The notes beneath the pieces are model-generated. The model had not been told where the DNA came from and made no database searches. It worked only from the letters and a program-made list of their open reading frames with translations. A stretch of 64,000 nt of DNA from Oligoflexus sp. (GTDB taxonomy: Bacteria; Bdellovibrionota_B; Oligoflexia; Oligoflexales; Oligoflexaceae): positions 1 through 64,000 of the forward strand of contig NZ_DASTAT010000099.1 of the NCBI RefSeq assembly GCF_035712445.1, read 5' to 3'. How positions within the stretch are numbered: the first letter of the stretch is position 1; every line of letters starts with the position of its first letter. Position numbers and translations under genes: made by a program. Shown piece by piece: positions 51,859 to 60,382 of this stretch.

Positions 51859-52596
51859 ATGCGTATTCTCCTGCTTTTCCTGCTCCTGTTACCGGACTTC
51901 GCGCAATCCGCATCATTCAAGGTGGGCGTCGAGTACCTCGACTACTATCCGGCCTATAATTACATCGGCAAACCCTCCGATGCCAGCGCTTCCAAGGATA
52001 TACTCGATGACTTCGCCAAAAAGCACGGCCACACCTTTGAATACGTGCCCCTGCCGGTCAATCGCCTCTATGAAAAGTTCCTGGACGGCACTCTCGATTT
52101 CAAATTTCCCGACCACAAGTTTTGGCAAACGGATCTGAAGCGGAAGCACAAGGTGATCTATTCCGATCCTGTCTTCGAATTCATTGATGGCGTGCTGGTT
52201 CGCGATCCCAAGGCCGTGAAGGGCCTTGCCGATCTGAAAAAGGTCGGAAGCTTCCGCGGGTTCACGATCTTTGATTACAAAGCCGAGATCGAAGCCGGAA
52301 AGATCGAAGCCAAATATTTCGACTCCTTCCGCGAACTGATCATCGCCACGCTGAAGGGCTCTGTCGATGGCGCCTACCTCAATATCAAGGTTGCCGATTA
52401 CAACCTGGAACAGATCAAGAAAGAGCACCCGGAATTGGGCACCTTGGTTTTTCAAGAAAGCCTTCCCTTCACACGCAGCGCTTATCATCTGTCAACGCTG
52501 CGACATGAGAAGCTTATGAATCAGTTCAATCAGTATCTGAAAGAGCACCGGACCTTCATCAACAAAGTCATTGCTGAACGCCGGGTTGGCATATAA
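51859..52596 (+). CDS. Periplasmic solute-binding protein family 3-like, copy B
   Basis: A 245-residue exported protein (signal cleaved near SAS), related to copy A: HTFEYVPLPVNRLYEKFLDGTLDFKFPD, VFEFIDGVLVRDP, and DGAYLNIKVADYNL mirror its partner. Ribosome site GAGGAATCCACT. It follows the kinase stop by 45 bases on the same strand and has no ABC transporter partner. Two binding proteins of the same family bracketing one sensor kinase suggest ligand delivery to that kinase, or two ligands. That is inference. Confidence 0.8.
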   Translation: MRILLLFLLLLPDFAQSASFKVGVEYLDYYPAYNYIGKPSDASASKDILDDFAKKHGHTFEYVPLPVNRLYEKFLDGTLDFKFPDHKFWQTDLKRKHKVIYSDPVFEFIDGVLVRDPKAVKGLADLKKVGSFRGFTIFDYKAEIEAGKIEAKYFDSFRELIIATLKGSVDGAYLNIKVADYNLEQIKKEHPELGTLVFQESLPFTRSAYHLSTLRHEKLMNQFNQYLKEHRTFINKVIAERRVGI

Positions 52597-53038
52597 AAAC
52601 CCGCAGAAAAAGGTCTGGCTTAAAGAGTGCAGACCTCTGGTGAAAAACCCGTCTGCTTTTCAAAAATTTCTCTCATGCCTTGCTTTTTTTTAAGAAGGGT
52701 TGTCTTGAACGATGATTTGAGATAAGCCTTTTCTCGTCGTTTTCAGGGTCCGAAGATATCGCATGAAATCTGTCACCAAACACAGACTCACGCATCTGAG
52801 GGAATTTTCCGGTTGACGGATCGCATCGAATACTTCATTTCAATAGTTCAGTTTTTTTTCACGAGTCATCGTCCCGAGTCCTGTCGCATGACGAGGCGAA
52901 TAGTCAAATCAAGGTTATAGACTCCGCTGCCGGCCGATTTTCAAGTCGGGAGCCCATACCGCTTCATCCCCAGGATGGACGCTGGAGTCCTTTTGCCTGG
53001 CGGCTTTCAGAGCCGCATTTCTCAACACAGGAGTTGTA
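52597..53038. other. 442-base intergenic region upstream of the metzincin gene
   Basis: No coding frame is convincing. Small hairpins are visible: AGGTCTG/CAGACCT (52611-52636, without a clear T-run) just after the copy B stop, and GCGGCT-TTCAG-AGCCGC (53000-53016), close to the ribosome site AGGAG of the next gene. I recognise no riboswitch or operator. Confidence 0.4.
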
Positions 53039-54178
53039 ATGAATCGAATTTTCTCTTCTGGTCTGATCCTCTTGGGTGCCATGGCCTGCGGTCAGCAAAA
53101 TTCTGAAACATCGAATCCAGAATCCGTAGTGTCCACCCAAAACAAATGGCCAGATCCGAGATCGGTTCCCGTATGCATCATGAATCGGGGTGATGTGTCG
53201 GACGAACTTTTCAACGATATCAAAAATCATGTGACCAATGATTACTCCAGCAAGGCCGGCATCGGTTTGGTCGGCTGGGGATCATGTACGGCAGCGGACA
53301 AGAGCGCGCGGGTCATTCGCGTCACCTTCAGTCGGGTTCATAACTGGTATGGAAGCAAAATAGGCGCTGGCGGCGGTCTTTCGATGGTGGGTGCCTCCCG
53401 CTATTCCTGTGGCACCGGCTGTCAGGGCGGAACGATGCGGATTGATGTCAGCCAGGACGGTCGTTATCCATCGTCAGGCAGCTGGGCCAGAAATTTTGCC
53501 ACCACGCAGACGCGGGCCACTGCCGTTCACGAGTTCGGTCATGCGCTCGGTCTTTTGCATGAACACGAAAGGACTGATGCTCCTGGCTGCGGGGATTATG
53601 ATGACAAGGTTCGCGAAAACGACTGGAATGTCTATGTTGGTAACTTCGATGCCAACTCCATCATGAACTACTGTCACAACTCCAGCCTCAGCACACTCTC
53701 GCCCGGTGATGTCGCAGGCCTTCGTTACCTCTATCCAAGCCTTGCGGGAACCAGCATTCCGTCACGGCCGAGCCCGCTTCCCAAACCCGCTCCGGCCCCC
53801 ACTCCTGTCAAGGATAAGCTGACGACGTTCGGCCCCTTCGGCAACAATGAAAACCGGGTTCTCATGACCATCCCGTCCAGTGCGGGTCGCAATGTGAGCT
53901 TCCCCTTGTCGGTTGATCTGGAACAGCACGCGGCCTGTGAATACGATTACGTGGTCGTGGAAGATGCCCGCGGCTGGAGATCCTCGCGCTACTGCGGTCG
54001 CACCACCTGGAATCTGAATGGTCTTGTGACGCCTGTCAGGATTACCTTCCATTCCGACCCGGCTGTCGCATCCAAGGCTGTGAAAGTTGGTAAAATTGTC
54101 GCCACCGGCCAGCCCAGCGCTGCAGACGAAGCGCGGGAAGCCGAAGAACCAGAAGACATGACCGAAGTTTCGGAATAA
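53039..54178 (+). CDS. Metzincin-type zinc protease lipoprotein with C-terminal CUB-like domain
   Basis: A 379-residue lipoprotein (signal ends GAMAC, Cys17). The catalytic domain has HEFGHALGLLHEHE starting at His164, the extended HExxHxxGxxH zinc site of metzincins, and the Met-turn SIMNYC. The H-E after the third histidine is typical of the astacin group. A Pro-rich hinge (SIPSRPSPLPKPAPAPTP) leads to a CUB-like domain: ACEYDYVVVEDARGWRSSRYCG...VRITFHSDPAVASKAVKV. The tail is acidic. The ATG follows AGGAG. Astacin-CUB is common in animals and much rarer in bacteria. Confidence 0.85.
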   Translation: MNRIFSSGLILLGAMACGQQNSETSNPESVVSTQNKWPDPRSVPVCIMNRGDVSDELFNDIKNHVTNDYSSKAGIGLVGWGSCTAADKSARVIRVTFSRVHNWYGSKIGAGGGLSMVGASRYSCGTGCQGGTMRIDVSQDGRYPSSGSWARNFATTQTRATAVHEFGHALGLLHEHERTDAPGCGDYDDKVRENDWNVYVGNFDANSIMNYCHNSSLSTLSPGDVAGLRYLYPSLAGTSIPSRPSPLPKPAPAPTPVKDKLTTFGPFGNNENRVLMTIPSSAGRNVSFPLSVDLEQHAACEYDYVVVEDARGWRSSRYCGRTTWNLNGLVTPVRITFHSDPAVASKAVKVGKIVATGQPSAADEAREAEEPEDMTEVSE

Positions 54179-54239
54179 GGATTCACAAGGCAAGTCAGGG
54201 ACTGCGAGAGGCTGGGTATTCGGCACGATCCGTTTCCTT

Positions 54240-54271
54240 GCCCGGGTCCTTGGCTACCGCCCGGGCTCTTT
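54240..54271. terminator. Possible terminator between convergent genes
   Basis: GCCCGGG (54240-54246) pairs with CCCGGGC (54260-54266) and is followed by TCTTTC, between the protease and the FadB-like gene. The T-run is short. Confidence 0.45.
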
Positions 54272-54381
54272 CGCGATAGTTCCTGGATACCGACCTGTCC
54301 AAAAACGCAGAGGATCGACCGCAATGACGAGTGGAGCTGTTCGCTTCATTCAAACGGTCGTCTCATGAGCTGTCACGATCT

Positions 54382-56445
54382 TCATGATAGAGTCGTGGAA
54401 TCAAGCAGGAGATGCGCGGGCTTCCAGAATCCATCGCCGGTCTTTTGATAAAGGCCCTTCATGCTTTCCACGACGTGCTTCAGTCCCAGCCGCTCAGCGT
54501 AATACATGGGCCCCCCGCGGAAGGCAGGAAAGCCGTAACCACTCAGGTAGACAAGGTCAATATCCGAGGCCCGCTGGGCGATCTTCTCCTCCAGGATACG
54601 TGCCCCTTCATTCACCAGAGCCAGGATGCATCGTTCGACGATCTCCTGATCCGTCACCGTTCGCGGCTGAATGCCTTTTTCCCGACGCCAGGACGCAATC
54701 AGCTCCTCGACGATCGGATCGGCCTCGCCTTCACGGCGATCGGTCGCATACCGATACCAGCCCGACCCTGTCTTCTGCCCGAAGCGTCCCATTTCACAAA
54801 GTCGATCGGCGATCCGGGGATAATGCGGATCCGGCTCCACCTGGAGTTTATGCTTGCGAATGGCCCAACCGATATCGTTGCCGGCAAGATCGCTCATGCG
54901 GAAAGGTCCCATGGCCATACCAAAAGCTTCCAGAGCATTATCGATAGCGTAAGGACTTGCGCCTTCTTCCATAAGGTTCATCGCCTGCTGACTGTAAGCC
55001 GCGATCATGCGATTGCCTATGAAACCATCGCAGACACCGGAAACCACGGCGGTCTTCTTAATGATTTTGGCCAGAGCCATGGCCGTCGCGAGGACCTCGG
55101 GTGACGTCTGTGCTCCGCGCACGACCTCAAGGAGCTTCATGATGTGCGCGGGACTAAAAAAATGCAGCCCCAGCACATCCCCCGGACGCTGCGTCACGGC
55201 CGCGATCGCATCAATATCGAGAGTCGAGGTATTGCTGGCCAGGATCGCGCCCGGCTTCGCGATTTGATCCAAAGCCTTGAAAACCTCCTTTTTGATATCC
55301 ATGTTTTCAAAGACCGCCTCGATGATCAGGTCCGCGTCTTTCAGCGCGTCATAGGTCAATGCCGCAGTCAGGAGCGCCAGCCTCCTTTCATAGTCCTCCT
55401 GCTTCAATTTGCCTTTTTTTACAGAGCTTTCATAATTTCTGCGGATGGTCGCCACGCCCCGATCCAAAGCCGCCTGCTCACGCTCGATCAGGATCACGGG
55501 CAGCCCTGCATTTAAAAAATTCATGGCTATGGCGCTGCCCATCGTGCCGGCTCCGATGACTCCGACCCGCTGCACGGAACGCGGCTTGATGCTGTCGGGA
55601 ATATCGGAGATCCGGCTCGCCGCGCGTTCGGCGAAAAAAGCATGACGCAAAGCCTGGGAAACGTCCCCTGTCACCAGCTCCTGAAAAAATTCACCCTCCA
55701 GCTTGAGCCCCTCATCAAAAGGCAAGGTAAAGGCCGCGCGCACAGCGGCGACACATTTTTTAGGAGCCGGATAATGCGGGGAAAGAGTCTCTTCGGTTTT
55801 CTGACAGAGTTTTAAAAAATCATCCGACGCCGTCAGCTGCAGGTCACGAACTCTTGGCAGCTTTTGTTTTTCTTGAATGACCCGATGCGCAAAGGCCAAG
55901 GCAGCTTCAAAAAGCTCCCCGTCCACGATCGCATCCAATAGTTTGGTTTCCTGAAACGCGCGGGCCGGTAGAGCCTCGCCTGAAACGATCAGCTGCAGCG
56001 CCATCGGACCTGGAACCAGACGCGGAAGTCTTTGCGTGCCGCCCGCGCCGGGCAAAAGACCGAGTTTGACTTCCGGCAGCGCGATCATCGCGTCCGCAAG
56101 AGCGATACGGAAGTGACAGCCCAAAGCAAGCTCCAAGCCACCGCCCATGCAAACACCACCGATGGCGGCAATCACCGGCTTTTGACTGGATTCCAGCGTG
56201 TGGATCAGACGCGGCAGAGTCGGTTCCAAAAGGCCTTTCCCTGTCTTGAATTCGCGGATATCGGCGCCTCCGGAAAAGACCCGGCCGGCGCCGATCAGCA
56301 CGATGGCATCAATCGCACCATCAGTGGCAGCGGCTTTCAGTCCGTCATCAATCTGCGTTCTCAGTTCGTGGCTCAGACCATTGACGGGCGGACTGTTTAA
56401 AGCGATGACGGCAACGTTTCCATGTCGATCATAGGGCTTTTTCAT
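54382..56445 (-). CDS. Bifunctional enoyl-CoA hydratase / 3-hydroxyacyl-CoA dehydrogenase (FadB/FadJ-like)
   Basis: A 687-residue beta-oxidation enzyme. The N-terminal crotonase domain has GGADIREF, CMGGGLELALGCHFRIA and LPEVKLGLLPGAGGTQRLPRL with both catalytic-region glutamates. The middle NAD-binding domain has VGVIGAGTMGSAIAMNFLNAG and SNTSTLDIDAIA, and the C-terminal dehydrogenase has GLHFFSPAHIMKLLEVV and a duplicated helical tail. It hydrates 2-enoyl-CoA and oxidises the 3-hydroxyacyl-CoA. Its size and order resemble the peroxisomal-type monomer. No thiolase follows. AAGGAGAGC precedes the ATG, and the MaoC-like gene ends 12 bases upstream. Confidence 0.92.
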   Translation of the reverse strand: MKKPYDRHGNVAVIALNSPPVNGLSHELRTQIDDGLKAAATDGAIDAIVLIGAGRVFSGGADIREFKTGKGLLEPTLPRLIHTLESSQKPVIAAIGGVCMGGGLELALGCHFRIALADAMIALPEVKLGLLPGAGGTQRLPRLVPGPMALQLIVSGEALPARAFQETKLLDAIVDGELFEAALAFAHRVIQEKQKLPRVRDLQLTASDDFLKLCQKTEETLSPHYPAPKKCVAAVRAAFTLPFDEGLKLEGEFFQELVTGDVSQALRHAFFAERAASRISDIPDSIKPRSVQRVGVIGAGTMGSAIAMNFLNAGLPVILIEREQAALDRGVATIRRNYESSVKKGKLKQEDYERRLALLTAALTYDALKDADLIIEAVFENMDIKKEVFKALDQIAKPGAILASNTSTLDIDAIAAVTQRPGDVLGLHFFSPAHIMKLLEVVRGAQTSPEVLATAMALAKIIKKTAVVSGVCDGFIGNRMIAAYSQQAMNLMEEGASPYAIDNALEAFGMAMGPFRMSDLAGNDIGWAIRKHKLQVEPDPHYPRIADRLCEMGRFGQKTGSGWYRYATDRREGEADPIVEELIASWRREKGIQPRTVTDQEIVERCILALVNEGARILEEKIAQRASDIDLVYLSGYGFPAFRGGPMYYAERLGLKHVVESMKGLYQKTGDGFWKPAHLLLDSTTLS

Positions 56446-56457
56446 AGGCTCTCCTTT

Positions 56458-56901
56458 TCATGTATAGCGACGTGTCAACCATTCCGCGACACAGGCTGGT
56501 TTATCCTCGTTTTCCCGTTCGATCACAACTTCCCAGGTCATCTGCTCTCCACTCAACTCGCCCAGGGCTGGCAGGGCCTCGCTGCTGAGGAGTCTGAAGT
56601 GGGCCCGAATACGGGAGCCCGATGCAACCGGCGCCACGAAACGCACCCGATTCAATCCATAGTTCACCCCGAGTCGGAGCGTGCTTAAGTCCATGGCGGT
56701 CGCCATAAGGCGACTGAGGAGCGAGAGAACGAGAAAGCCATGCGCGACCGTTCCACCAAAGGGCGATTCGGCCCGGGCGCGTTCAGGGTCAGTATGGATC
56801 CACTGATGGTCCTCGGTCGCGGCGGCGAAGGTTTCTATGCGCTCCTGCGTAAGTGTCAGCCAGTCGCTGACAAGGACGGTGTCCTGCTTTTGAGTTTCCA
56901 T
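56458..56901 (-). CDS. MaoC-like (R)-specific enoyl-CoA hydratase
   Basis: A 147-residue hot-dog-fold protein. It contains FAAATEDHQWIHTDPERARAESPFGGTVAHGFLVLSLL, the MaoC signature with the catalytic Asp-x-x-x-x-His dyad, and VNYGLNRVRFVAPVASGSRIRAHF. MaoC-type hydratases add water to 2-enoyl-CoA with R stereochemistry, supplying PHA synthesis or side branches of beta-oxidation. It is transcribed just before the FadB-like gene and probably shares an operon with it. AGAGGCGC precedes the ATG. Confidence 0.88.
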   Translation of the reverse strand: METQKQDTVLVSDWLTLTQERIETFAAATEDHQWIHTDPERARAESPFGGTVAHGFLVLSLLSRLMATAMDLSTLRLGVNYGLNRVRFVAPVASGSRIRAHFRLLSSEALPALGELSGEQMTWEVVIERENEDKPACVAEWLTRRYT

Positions 56902-57120
56902 GCGCCTCTAAACTTTCCTGGCAAAAGGTTGAAAGAAGGCTTCACTGTGACGAAGCTTGGGGCAAAGCTCAATGGGAGGATTTTTTTACGCCAGTAAGCC
57001 CAATTTTTACCCATGACCACCTTTCACCTTGAAGATCTTTTGTCATCTTTGTGGCTCCGAACAAAGTTTCCCGCTAAACCTAAGAACGAGATGAGACCTA
57101 AATTCTGAAAGGAAATTGCT

Positions 57121-57921
57121 ATGAACATTCTTCTTAACTGGAAAAGCTACATCTGGATGGGTTGTCTTGCGTTCACGAGCATGGCGGCCGCGGGACAGGA
57201 GCTGCGGCTGACTTTGGGACCGGACGTGACCTGTCAGGAGCTGGACCCCAATGATCTTGCCACGGCCACGCCGGCCATCATCAATTTCGATGCAGGATCC
57301 CAGGCGTACATAGTCTGCGCGGTGCAGGCTTCTTTCCCGTCGCTCCAGATCGTAAGCACCGGAACGGTGCCGCGCTTCAGCAGTGATGCAAGCCTGGGTC
57401 TCGATGATTTCCAACGCTTAAAGTTCGAACAGCAAACGCAGGACCTTTTCGTGAATTCCTCATTCGGCGAGCACCGCGTGGCGGATTTCTCCGATGAACT
57501 TCTGCCTCTGAGCGCCGCCCCCGCCGATGCCCTGCTCGGTCCCGTGAAAAGCCGTTTTGTACCGAAGCAGGTTTGCAAAACGGAATATCAGACCAAAAAA
57601 GTCTGCAGCATTCAGCCGAAGGAAGTCTGCAAAACTGTTTATGGACGCACGGAATGCTACATCCAGAATGTTGAAGTCTGTAAGGATGTGTCGACGCCTG
57701 TTCAGGTCTGTGAAGACAAGCCGACCCTGGAATATTATCGCGAACTCGCAAGCCTGAGCGGCCAGTGGAAAGCGAAGCCTGTGGCCTATTGTCCGAAGGG
57801 TGTCATTGAAAAGCGCAGCCGCGTGGTCTATGGCAGAACCATCTATGAGCAGCGCTGCTGTGAAACCAAAGTCGTCTATGGACAGACGCAGAAGACCTGC
57901 AGTCCCTGGGTAACTTTGTAA
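57121..57921 (+). CDS. Cysteine-rich secreted protein of unknown function
   Basis: A 266-residue protein with a signal peptide (cleaved near AAG/AAAG). After an N-terminal beta domain with one cysteine pair, residues about 150-210 repeat short VCK-containing units (QVCKTEYQTKKVC, KEVCKTVYGRTEC, VEVCKDVSTPVQVC), and the C-terminus adds further Cys, including a CC pair (YEQRCCETKVVYG). All suggest a disulfide-rich extracellular protein. I do not recognise the family. AAAGGAAATT precedes the ATG. A GGGGCAC/GTGCCCC hairpin (57929-57947) follows the stop and reaches the convergent hydrolase stop. Confidence 0.65.
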   Translation: MNILLNWKSYIWMGCLAFTSMAAAGQELRLTLGPDVTCQELDPNDLATATPAIINFDAGSQAYIVCAVQASFPSLQIVSTGTVPRFSSDASLGLDDFQRLKFEQQTQDLFVNSSFGEHRVADFSDELLPLSAAPADALLGPVKSRFVPKQVCKTEYQTKKVCSIQPKEVCKTVYGRTECYIQNVEVCKDVSTPVQVCEDKPTLEYYRELASLSGQWKAKPVAYCPKGVIEKRSRVVYGRTIYEQRCCETKVVYGQTQKTCSPWVTL

Positions 57922-57946
57922 TCTGACCGGGGCACGTCCTGTGCCC

Positions 57947-58966
57947 CTAGTATCCGTAGCGAATGAAATCCATGATTTCGCGCAGGGCCTTGGTGCGAAT
58001 GCGGTCGTTTTCGGCCAGGATCGCATGCATGGCGAGTGGGAACACCACCTTCAAACAAAGTGGAGCGTCGGCGCAGACCTTGTCCTGCCCTTCTGTGCGC
58101 ACGACATTATCCTTCCCTGCCTGTAGCATCAGCAGCGGAACCTGCAGGCGATCAGCCTGATCGCGCATGGTCCATGTCGCCTCCAGACTGGCCTTGAGCC
58201 ACGCCCAGGTCGCGCCGCCAATCACCGTATCCATCTGCGATTTCCGCAGTTCGCGAATCTTCAGAAAGCGGGCGTCGCTGCTCGTCACGATATTCGGCCC
58301 TGTGCCTGTATAGTGACCATGTCCCCATACAAAACCATCACCAAGGCCGAGCATCTGCATCAGCTTCGCGACGCCCCAGGCGAATCTTTGCGGAAAGGGA
58401 TCGGATTTGATGTCGAGCATGGGCGAGACGAGGATGATGCGGGAGAAGGTTTTGGGATACTGCGATTCATAAAGCGAAAGAACGTTGGCGCCCATCGAAA
58501 ATGCGAGGGCGATGGGCGGAGTTTTCGCCTGAGGCAGGACGATTTGCTGCATGAAGGCGTGCAGGTCACGCTGATAGGAATCGTAGGTATCAATGTAGCT
58601 CTTATGCGAATCGTCCAGAAAACGCTGCGATTTCCCCTGCCCGCGCCAGTCCAAAATGTAGGTCGAGACCCGCTCCTGATACATGTCATAAGCGAATTCC
58701 GCGTAGGACGTATAATGTTCCGTCCAGCCCTGCAGCACGACAAGGGTTGCGATCGGATCCGGATGGATCACCGTTTTATAGGCAAGCTTCACCTGATCCT
58801 CGGTGACGATAGTCCCGTCCGTGCCTTGGCTGAGGAAAAAGGGCCAAACCTTCTCCTCATAGGTCTGCTGATAATTCTCTTCGCTGATGGCAAAGAGGGC
58901 TCCTGCAAACAACCAATGACCGAGAATACCGAGTAGCGTCACAGAAAACATGCGTGGCAGTCGCAT
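57947..58966 (-). CDS. Alpha/beta-hydrolase (monoacylglycerol lipase/lysophospholipase-like)
   Basis: A 339-residue exported hydrolase (signal cleaved near LFA). The fold is of the S33/lysophospholipase type: VVLQGWTEHYTSYAEFAYDMYQ (oxyanion loop, with Gln in place of the usual His), TYILDWRGQGKSQR, IALAFSMGANVLSLY (nucleophile Ser in A-F-S-M-G, the first Gly replaced by Ala), QAGKDNVV with the acidic residue and PLAMHAILAEND with the His. It should cleave lipid esters, but the altered elbow makes the substrate unsure. GAGGACCCC before the ATG at 58966 sets the start; the frame runs further up to 59053. Confidence 0.82.
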   Translation of the reverse strand: MRLPRMFSVTLLGILGHWLFAGALFAISEENYQQTYEEKVWPFFLSQGTDGTIVTEDQVKLAYKTVIHPDPIATLVVLQGWTEHYTSYAEFAYDMYQERVSTYILDWRGQGKSQRFLDDSHKSYIDTYDSYQRDLHAFMQQIVLPQAKTPPIALAFSMGANVLSLYESQYPKTFSRIILVSPMLDIKSDPFPQRFAWGVAKLMQMLGLGDGFVWGHGHYTGTGPNIVTSSDARFLKIRELRKSQMDTVIGGATWAWLKASLEATWTMRDQADRLQVPLLMLQAGKDNVVRTEGQDKVCADAPLCLKVVFPLAMHAILAENDRIRTKALREIMDFIRYGY

Positions 58967-59100
58967 GGGGTCCTCGCGAATTTTATGATCTTTCCCAAGA
59001 GAGCTCCTGGAATCTATCGGCGATTTGCCAGCTTTCTTAAGATTTACACCCACAAAGCCTCTCGCGTCTGACCCAGAGACGCGTGGATACCCGAAAGACC

Positions 59101-60300
59101 TTAAAAAATAGCCTTCGGCAGCTCCAAAAGAATGGCCCCCCAGCGGCTGGCCCGCGGACCCAGGGACCGTCCATGGCGTGCAATGGCCGTCATTTGCCTT
59201 TTATACCAAAACGTTTGCAGCATATCGTCCAGCTTTTTGATCCCCAAACGATCACGAGGCGCGCACGCGACAGCGGTGTCATCGTTCAGCACCCGCTGTG
59301 GAAAATCAGGCTCCAGCAGCATGGGGCGGGCGAGACCGATCAGATCCACGGCATCATCCGCCAGAGCCTTGTTCATCCCGGACGCGGTGCGAAAGCCGCC
59401 CGTCACCATCAATGGCACTTTGGATAAAGGCCTCGCCTTATGCGCGAAATCGAGGAAATAGGCCTCCCGCTTTTTGGTCGAAACTCCCAAGGCACGCCCG
59501 GCCATGGCCAGGGATTCATAGCTGCCGCCCGAGATTTCGATGAAATCGAGTCCCTTGGCCTGCAGAAGTCGAATCAGTTCCAGAGCATCGCCTTCTTCAA
59601 AACCCCCGCGCTGAAAATCAGCCGAATTGATTTTGACGCCCAGAATCAGCTCGCGTGGCAAATCACGACGAATGCCTTCCAGTATTGTTAAAAAAGCCCG
59701 GGCCCGGCCTTCCAGGGAACCACCCCAGCGATCACGCCTCTGATTGGTGAGCGGGGATAGAAACTGACTCAAAAGATAACCATGCGCGGCATGAACCTCG
59801 ACCCCATCAAAACCAGCGTCCCAGCACAGCCGGGCCGCCTTCACAAATTGCGCGATGATCGTTTCGATTTCGGCCTCTTCCAAAGCGCGTGGCGTAACGA
59901 AGAGCGGCCCGAATCCTTTGAGCGGAATCGCAGACGGTGCCACGACTTCGGTTTTGGCATTGCGCAGAGCCTGGCGACCGGCATGATTCAGCTGAACGAT
60001 GGCCTTGGATCCATGCTGTTTGATGGTACTCGCCAGCGTCGCGAGGCGCGTTTTGAACGCCGCCTCATCACGAAGAACCACACTTCCGAAACGGCTCATG
60101 GCCTCGCGACTGATAAACATATTGCCTGTGATGATCATGCCGGCCCCGGATCGCGACCAGACTCCGTAAAGGTTCAGAAGATCCTGTGTGACCTCACCCT
60201 CACGATTGGCGAGGAGCTCCTCGGTCGCGGCCTTGACAAGCCGATTGGTGAGACTGGTTCCATTTGGCAGTGTTAGCTGTTGTTTGACACCGGGACTCAT
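59101..60300 (-). CDS. Old yellow enzyme-family NADH:flavin oxidoreductase
   Basis: A 399-residue flavin TIM-barrel enzyme of the OYE / 2,4-dienoyl-CoA reductase N-domain group. It has NRLVKAATEELLANREGEVTQDLLNLYGVWSRSGAGMIITGNMFIS, IVQLNHAGRQAL, GFDGVEVHAAHGYLLSQFLSPLTNQRRDRWGGSLEGR and LIGLARPMLLEPDFP, the usual FMN- and substrate-binding segments. There is no C-terminal iron-sulfur or second domain, so it is the short form. It reduces activated double bonds with NAD(P)H. GGAGGTCCTG precedes the ATG. Confidence 0.9.
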   Translation of the reverse strand: MSPGVKQQLTLPNGTSLTNRLVKAATEELLANREGEVTQDLLNLYGVWSRSGAGMIITGNMFISREAMSRFGSVVLRDEAAFKTRLATLASTIKQHGSKAIVQLNHAGRQALRNAKTEVVAPSAIPLKGFGPLFVTPRALEEAEIETIIAQFVKAARLCWDAGFDGVEVHAAHGYLLSQFLSPLTNQRRDRWGGSLEGRARAFLTILEGIRRDLPRELILGVKINSADFQRGGFEEGDALELIRLLQAKGLDFIEISGGSYESLAMAGRALGVSTKKREAYFLDFAHKARPLSKVPLMVTGGFRTASGMNKALADDAVDLIGLARPMLLEPDFPQRVLNDDTAVACAPRDRLGIKKLDDMLQTFWYKRQMTAIARHGRSLGPRASRWGAILLELPKAIF

Positions 60301-60382
60301 CAGGACCTCCGCGATTCAAAGACTCTTCCTTATGGATGGACGAGTCTTCTTAGTCATTGCCGCGGCCCGAGTCAAGCCAGGC

